Shown here: positions 58,901 through 64,000 of the stretch, piece after piece
Position numbering within the stretch: position 1 is the first letter of the stretch
Layout: every line of letters starts with the position of its first letter
Source of the DNA: Neoechinorhynchus agilis
Lineage: Eukaryota; Acanthocephala
Assembly: GCA_051530055.1 (NCBI GenBank)
Contig: CM121343.1
Span: 6,386,001-6,450,000 of the forward strand
Length of the DNA: 64,000 nt
Reading direction: 5' to 3'
Program-made: the position numbers and the translations under genes
The notes under the pieces: generated by a model
Databases searched by the model: none
Told to the model about the DNA's origin: nothing
What the model saw: only the letters and a program-made list of their open reading frames with translations

Positions 58901-59668
58901 AGAAAAGGGACAAAATGGTTAATTTTATGCTTTTACAAATGGCAATGCAATGGATTTCGATACCGACCGCCTAAGCCATTAATTTATACGCTCAGAAACG
59001 ACAAACATTCTTGGGCGTTTTCTCGTGAGTACGAAATTCGTCTCGGTTTTAGCAATTTCTCTTCGTTGACGATGATGAAAACTTGGTCTGATTTGGTGAT
59101 GACCAATTGCTCTAACCCAGCTCTCTGAGTCTCGATATTTTAGTCCACTGAAAGATAATGACGAAATGTCCGGCTTTTTGAGTTTCGACAATGTAGCCAC
59201 CAGGGTTTTATTCTTATGATCTTTCCAACAAAGTTAATCTGATTTTATAGCCAATTAATAAAAAGTAATCCTTTTTTGGGAAGACTTGGAGAAAGGGGAC
59301 AAAATGGTTAATTTTATGCTTTTACAAATGGCAATGCAATGGATTTCGATACCGACCGCCTAAGCCATTAATTTATACGCTCAGAAACGACAAACATTCT
59401 TGGGCGTTTTCTCGTGAGTACGAAATTCGTCTCGGTTTTAGCAATTTCTCTTCGTTGACGATGATGAAAACTTGGTCTGATTTGGTGATGACCAATTGCT
59501 CTAACCCAGCTCTCTGAGTCTCGATATTTTAGTCCACTGAAAGATAATGACGAAATGTCCGGCTTTTTAAGTTTCGACAATGTAGCCACCAGGGTTTTAT
59601 TCTTCTTATGATCTTTCCAACAAAGTTAATCTGATTTTATAGCCAATTAATAAAAAGTAATCCTTTCC
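55920..59668. repeat. ~389-bp satellite array, about ten units
   Basis: Consecutive units with spacing 380-392 bp (landmark TAGCCACCAGGGTTTTATTC near 56111, 56500, 57250, 57642, 58024, 58413, 58801, 59193 and 59582; a variant lacking one G near 56871). Constant parts include ATTTATACGCTCAGAAACGA, CGACCGCCTAAGCCATTAAT and GACAAAATGGTTAATTTTAT. The outermost left unit is the most diverged; several inner units have small deletions. On the minus strand six units share the same 73-codon frame (VATLSKLKKPDISSLSFSG, WVRAIGHHQIRPSF), which begins with GTG, not ATG. Confidence 0.93.
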
Positions 59669-60712
59669 GGACAATGTCGATTGAATACGAATGAAGCAAT
59701 CATTTTGATATGATTTTCATCTTATTGATTTTGTAGTAAAGTGAATATAATCCTCTTTGTAACACGTTAGATTATTCACATCACCGCCCCTCTGGATCAC
59801 TCAGCTGCCATCCTGGTGTTGTAATGATATTATGGAAAGCCTCTTTTCCCAACACCCTCATGTTTTATTCCAGATTTATTATCGAACGGAAAATGGGTGT
59901 TTAATTTGTTTATTGCTTCAAATTTTCGACGCCTTGCGTCTTCGTCAGGAAGCTTTTCTTCGGTTGTCTGAAAAGGAATCAGAGGAGGGCAACGCTGTCC
60001 GTCAGCTCGGTCGAAAGGACAGATGCAGCGTTTGTTTTGTAGGAGGAATTCTGCCTTTGGATCGTCTCAATCTCTTAGACAATTGCTTGACACGGTCCTT
60101 TGTCGCGGTACCAAACGAACCGATTGCTTATTGATTAGACTTATTATTTAGAAGTCTTCACCCGCGGTAAATAATTTTTATTAAAAACGTTTCGAACGTC
60201 GTCGGGTTCATCATCCGTTTATTGGTTATTAATAGACGTCTTATTAGATTTATTGTTTTGAAAAACCCAAATATGTCATTGGATTAACATTTAGCGTTCA
60301 AGGAATTCCACAAAAAAGTCCATTTGTGGTTGGCGGAAAGTTAGCTATAAAGGTGACGTGTCAATGAAGGAACCTAATTGCCCATTCTAAAGAGTTGGCA
60401 GATATTCTTTCCATGTAGATGAAAATGGTTCAAAAGTGAAGGCGTGTGTCCGGCGATCAATTTTTTTGTGAAATCCGGTAAAACTCTTTTGGCTTAAACA
60501 TTTTAAATTGAAAATCGAGTATATACAAGAAACGCTTAAATATCTTCGATCTATAAAGCAGAGCAAAATTCGGTATACTAAAAGAAAATTGGTCAAATCA
60601 CATATTATAATCGAGCAACGCTACCATCCAAATTTAAATGGATTTCATACCACATTAATGAGAATCGCACGTCAATATATTTGAGTGCATCGATGATAAA
60701 ATAAGTTTTAGC
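59669..60712. other. Intergenic with dispersed-repeat debris
   Basis: 59775-59828 shares a short repeat with 29638-29690. Around 60185-60215, AACGTTTCGAACGTCGTCGG recalls the ACGTTTCGAAACTCGTCGG of the 16.5-19 kb satellite. Frames here (59832-60134, 60387-60596) have no recognisable product. Confidence 0.4.
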
Positions 60713-61185
60713 TCAATCCTTTTTGCCAGAAAACGGCCTATTTGAAGAAATGTTCGCTATCTCTAATGCGAAATCTTTCATTGCTTGCTGAGTTTTACTT
60801 TTTTTCCTATTAGGCGGAGTCTCCAATTGTAAAAAATTGAAGGGACTGGTTAAATCCTCCGTGGACGATGAAGTAGATGACGACGAGCTACTTGATGAAG
60901 ATAATCCATTTCTCATAGCTGTTTGCCGGCTTCGCATAATTTTCTTATATGATAACATTGAATCAGAATGTTTCTGGAAAACTTTCTAACCTTTTTCATT
61001 TTCGCTAAAGGAGGTTTATCGCCTGCAATCCGATCAGCGGTCTTTGCAACAAGCTTACTGTATTCTAAAATTTGTTTAATCCCAACAGCACTCATCTAAT
61101 TTGAAGTCGCAATCAGTTCTGTATTATAAAAGCAAAACCGATCTACCTGGTTATTCAGTTTAGAAATAAGCTTATCCACGGTCAT
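60713..61185 (-). CDS. Small Ser-rich protein, unrecognised
   Basis: Exons 61185-61147, 61095-60991 and 60973-60713 read through as 134 residues. Helical N-terminus (MTVDKLISKLNNQ, then GIKQILEYSKLVAKTADRI), basic middle (LAKMKKKHSDSMLSYKKIMR), a run of serines, then TPPNRKKSKTQQAMKDFALE. The first intron is 51 nt (GTAGAT..AAATTAG). The second would be only 17 nt (60974-60990, GTTAGA..TTTCCAG); without removing it the frame ends after 26 further codons. The alternative is a frameshift. The IKQILEYSKLVAKT segment faintly recalls Mediator subunit 4 (a helix followed by a Ser-rich tail), not enough to name it. Confidence 0.5.
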
Positions 61186-61747
61186 TGGGATTGCATGATC
61201 CTGTGGCGGTACTGTTTTCTGTTTTTCTTATAGAATCGATGCAATTCCAGGACTTACGAATACTACCTGATTTTGAGAACCAATACTGCGATTCTTCTTT
61301 TCATTTTGAGGAAACACCTATGAGCAATTGTTGCGCTTTTTTTAATATCAATTCGGTTTACCCTTATCTGATTTTTTGAGAAATCACTATGAGCAATTGC
61401 ATGGAGAACCTCGGATAGTTCCGTATCGTTATGAAGAACTTGATTCCATGTCACTTGGTCAAGTGTTGGTCGACTTGTGCTCGATTCCCAGCGATCATAC
61501 TTTAGATAGTTTTAGAACCTCTTTAATTGAATCTTGGAAACCTTTAATTTAGCGCCTTCGTTCAAAACATTTGTCCAGAGTATGGCGACATTGGGATCGT
61601 CGGTAAACAACTCAAAATGGTGCTTTCGTCTTTGGATGCCTATATAATGGCTCGAAAAGATTTGAACGAAATTAAATTGAACATTTCGCCAATCGAACCA
61701 CAGTGAAATATAAATGATCGAATAATAACGTACTAAAATGGAACGTC
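61186..61747. other. Region with unassigned frames
   Basis: Both strands carry short plausible frames: plus YEQLHGEPRIVPYRYEELDS ending at a stop at 61553, and minus WNQVLHNDTELSEVLHAIAH from 61454. They overlap, so at most one is real. TATGAGCAATTG occurs twice (61319 and 61389), a short local duplication. Confidence 0.3.
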
Positions 61748-61920
61748 AATTATCCAGACCAGAATCCCGTCCTATTCAAGAGAATCAGAGAACTCGCAGC
61801 GAAAAACAATAAAGCTAAAATTATATAATTCTCCGCCGAATTTTGCTTTCTTAAACCATTTCCCGCTCGAATGTTAAGAACAAATCACATTGAATTTTCG
61901 GTTATCCCAAAAAACCAACT
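61748..61920. mobile_element. Truncated copy of the pogo/Tigger-like MITE
   Basis: Inverted, nearly identical copy of 35607-35783. One terminal inverted repeat survives just outside (GGAACGTCAATTATCCAGAC at 61739); the other end is lost after CCCAAAAAACCAACTATAT. Confidence 0.7.
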
Positions 61921-62044
61921 ATATTTTCAATAATCTGAATGTAAATTTCCTAGATAAGGCCAAGCTTCGGAATTGTTCGAACCAAGATTGAACAAGAAAC
62001 TTATGAAATTGTTCATTGCGCTTTGTGAGTCGAGAAATACTTAC

Positions 62045-62396
62045 AAATCATATAAAATTTAAAGGTAGTCGATTTGTTCTTCGACAACTCAACTTCGAAG
62101 GTAATAGGCGACATAAATGCCGAATTGATGTCTTCGACCGGTATCGTAATTTGGCATGAGTGGAAATTGTCATTTAATGGCTGATTTGAGTCAGAAGATT
62201 CCACTACAGCTACCTCATCGATCTGGTCTACTTTGTTGACCTTTTAATTTTCCGTCGTCGTTATTTTCGCTAGCCTAAAGACCATACTCACTCTGATGAA
62301 GCTACGACCGTCCATCATTCTTTGAACGATGACGAAGTGCAACCGTGGTTCAGATATAATTGATTGAACACACTTTTTCTGTTGATCATCACTCAT
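62045..62396 (-). CDS. Unrecognised protein, partial
   Basis: Two exons join in phase: 62396-62292 (from ATG; MSDDQQKKCVQSIISEP, then HFVIVQRMMDGRSFIR) and 62240-62045 (VNKVDQIDEVAVVESSDSN, then ITFEVELSKNKSTTFKFYM), with a 51-nt intron (GTGAGT..TTAAAAG). A good GTAAGT donor ends the second exon, so more exons must follow below 62045, where the truncated MITE lies; I cannot identify them. The beta-rich second exon faintly recalls the p32/MAM33 fold (F-VEV-K) but this is too weak for a name. Confidence 0.45.
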
Positions 62397-63378
62397 TGTC
62401 TGAACATCTAAATGATAGTTATGGAGAAATTGTTCATGGTTATCCAAGGATTACATTCGTCGTAAGTGCAAAAATTGAACGACGTTAAAGGAAACCAAAA
62501 AAATCCATGTTGCTTTACAACTATCTAAAATGTAAAGAAAGTAAGAATGAAAATTCATACATTTTCATACTTGAGAATTAAGGATATTTCGTATATGTTT
62601 GCACCAGGATTGTGAAACGACATCGCCAAACTGAGGAATTAAGACAATACAGTCCGTTTCCGATATAATATCTAAATCAATTGTCATTTACTTAAAAGTT
62701 TGAACTTAAAGATTAATACTGTACGTAATTCAAGATATTTGTTAATATCGGAATCACACGGTCGGCAGGTAAATGCAAACTTTACCGTTATGTAGGCATT
62801 ATCCTAAAATAGTTGCACTTAAAATTTAACTAAAATCTATGCAAACACTGACGTCTAATGCTTTCATACACAACTTCATGCTATTTTCATGTTTTTTAAG
62901 TTTCAACTCGAAGAGATTGAAGACGGCTGGAGATGCTTTTATATTAGCTCGAAAATAATCTTCTTTTATGTTTACCTAAACAGTTCGTTTTGTTTAGATA
63001 ATTTAATCTCGTGAATTAATTAGCAGAATTTCTAAAAACGAATCATTGAGTTAAACAAGGCACTCACCGAAAATCAAATTCAAAGAAATCCCTATTTCTT
63101 GTGTTTCCCTACAACTTTTTGTGCAAACACTGTATTCGATAAATGAAATTCGAATTTATCTAAAAAATCCGACCATTTAGCACCAATTTAAAGTTTTCGC
63201 CCCATCTTCAAATGTAGCAAAATCTGTTGTCACAAAAATATGAACACACAAGTGGAGTCAATTAATCTCGAATCCATTCAGCACACAAAAGTTTAGGCTA
63301 AAAACGACGAAACACCCGAAGATTAATTCATTTAGGGTCCCAAAATACTTTCTACAAGGTTCGCCTTATCGCAAATAC
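62397..63378. other. Intergenic, no gene
   Basis: AT-rich, no exon or array recognised. Confidence 0.35.
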
Positions 63379-64000
63379 GTGGAAGTCGAAAAAGATTGGA
63401 AATCCCCCTATGTTTTATCATCGAAATCAGAATTGAAGATGGCAATATCTTCTTTTGCTAACGGATCAGCACCCAGGCTAGGCGGGTTGCGGCCCAAACA
63501 CCTAAAGGATTATACTTCCTTTTCAGTAGGTGACGCTCCTCAGTCCCTTGAAGATGCATTGCAACGCTTAATCGGCCAATTTGCGTGGGGAGAGTTAATT
63601 CCGAAAGCAATTGAGTTATTTTTCGGCGCCTCTTTGTGTGACCTCGCAAAAAAGGAAGGTGGGATTCGTCCAATTGCAATTGGAACAACTCTGCGCCACT
63701 TAACAGCAAAAATTTTAAATAAAATGATCGCAAAAAAGGAGAAATGCTGCTGCACATCTTGTGGCGCAGAGGCGAGATTGTTCATAAACTCGAATCCGTG
63801 CGTGATCTTGAAATGAAATTTCAAAATGCGTTCAACAGAGTTCACCGAGCAGATTTGCTTGAAGAAGTTAGAGATCACACACCAGAAGCATTTCATTATT
63901 CCGTCAATGCTTCATGGGACTGCAACTCCCTTGTTCTTCAATAATCACGTTTTGTGTTCAGAAAGAGGAGTTCAACAAGGAGATTCTTTGGGTCTAATAG
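63379..64000 (+). mobile_element. LINE-type reverse transcriptase, 5' part, running off the window
   Basis: Reads ELKMAISSFANGSAPRLGGL with RPKHLKDYTSF, then LCDLAKKEGGIRPIAIGTTL and RHLTAKILNKM, the GG(L/I)RP blocks that open the RT core of this LINE type. A frame change near 63730 is followed by KFQNAFNRVHRADLLEEV and RDHTPEAFHYSVNASWDC; the last bases read GVQQGDSLGLI, the usual QQGDPLGPLLF box, just before the edge. The copy is interrupted at least twice. Its C-terminal domain type matches the relics at 27.3, 41.5 and 47.2 kb, so they may be one family. Confidence 0.7.

Noticed and set aside
55920-59668. CRISPR-like or gene-family interpretation of the 389-bp repeats
   Set aside because: Units are contiguous with no variable spacers, and the shared frame lacks an ATG; this is a satellite in an animal genome.

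Overview
The window is animal nuclear DNA: AT-rich, intron-containing, with GT-AG introns, U-rich 3' splice sites, and genes on both strands separated by long repeat-filled gaps. Recognised host genes (G-beta-5, plastin-type CH protein, FOXO, SNAPC1, TMEM163-like transporter, cytosolic alanyl-tRNA synthetase, poly(A)-binding protein, pyridoxamine-phosphate oxidase-like) are metazoan in type. Introns are very small: most resolved ones are 29-52 nt. A proline-rich protein at 50.7 kb recalls nematode families, and an early-branching nematode or another ecdysozoan with compact introns would fit, but the phylum is not fixed by the sequence.

Layout. 1-4.2 kb: 5' exons of a G-beta-5 homologue and the C-terminal half of a plastin/fimbrin-like gene (both minus). 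8.4-9.5 kb: a short FOXO factor (minus). 10.5-12.9 kb: a retroelement graveyard (Ty3/Gypsy fossil, LINE, Penelope-like). 13.9-16.1 kb: a SNAPC1 homologue (minus) with a tandem array of copies of its own exon-5 head inside one intron. 16.5-19.1 kb: a roughly 113/130-bp satellite. 19.3-20.1 kb: a TMEM163-like transporter. 20.6-22.4 kb: two tRNA-derived SINE-like copies in opposite orientation and a Penelope-like relic. 22.9-27.1 kb: alanyl-tRNA synthetase (minus). 28.6 kb: a small membrane protein. 31.3-34.4 kb: an intronless, 1012-residue PABP (minus). 36.6-38.9 kb: a protein with all the motifs of an RNA ligase nucleotidyltransferase (plus). 42.1-42.7 kb: a RING-H2 protein. 44.3-46.6 kb: a 348-bp array of long hairpins. 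48-49.7 kb: a LINE 3' end and another tandem array. 50.7-52.2 kb: a proline-rich protein and a convergent four-pass membrane protein. 52.7-53.3 kb: a 49-bp array with a foldback end. 54.5-55.2 kb: a PNPO-like gene (minus). 55.9-59.7 kb: a roughly 389-bp satellite. 60.7-62.4 kb: two small unrecognised genes. 63.4 kb to the edge: a LINE reverse transcriptase.

The genes do not form one pathway; RNA-related functions are common (SNAPC1 for snRNA transcription, AlaRS, PABP, the RNA ligase candidate). The most unusual items are the metazoan RNA ligase candidate, the exon-derived array in SNAPC1, the hairpin array, the 29-30 nt introns (and a possible 17-nt one), and a FOXO protein with no canonical AKT site. 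At least seven mutually unrelated tandem arrays occupy about a sixth of the window.
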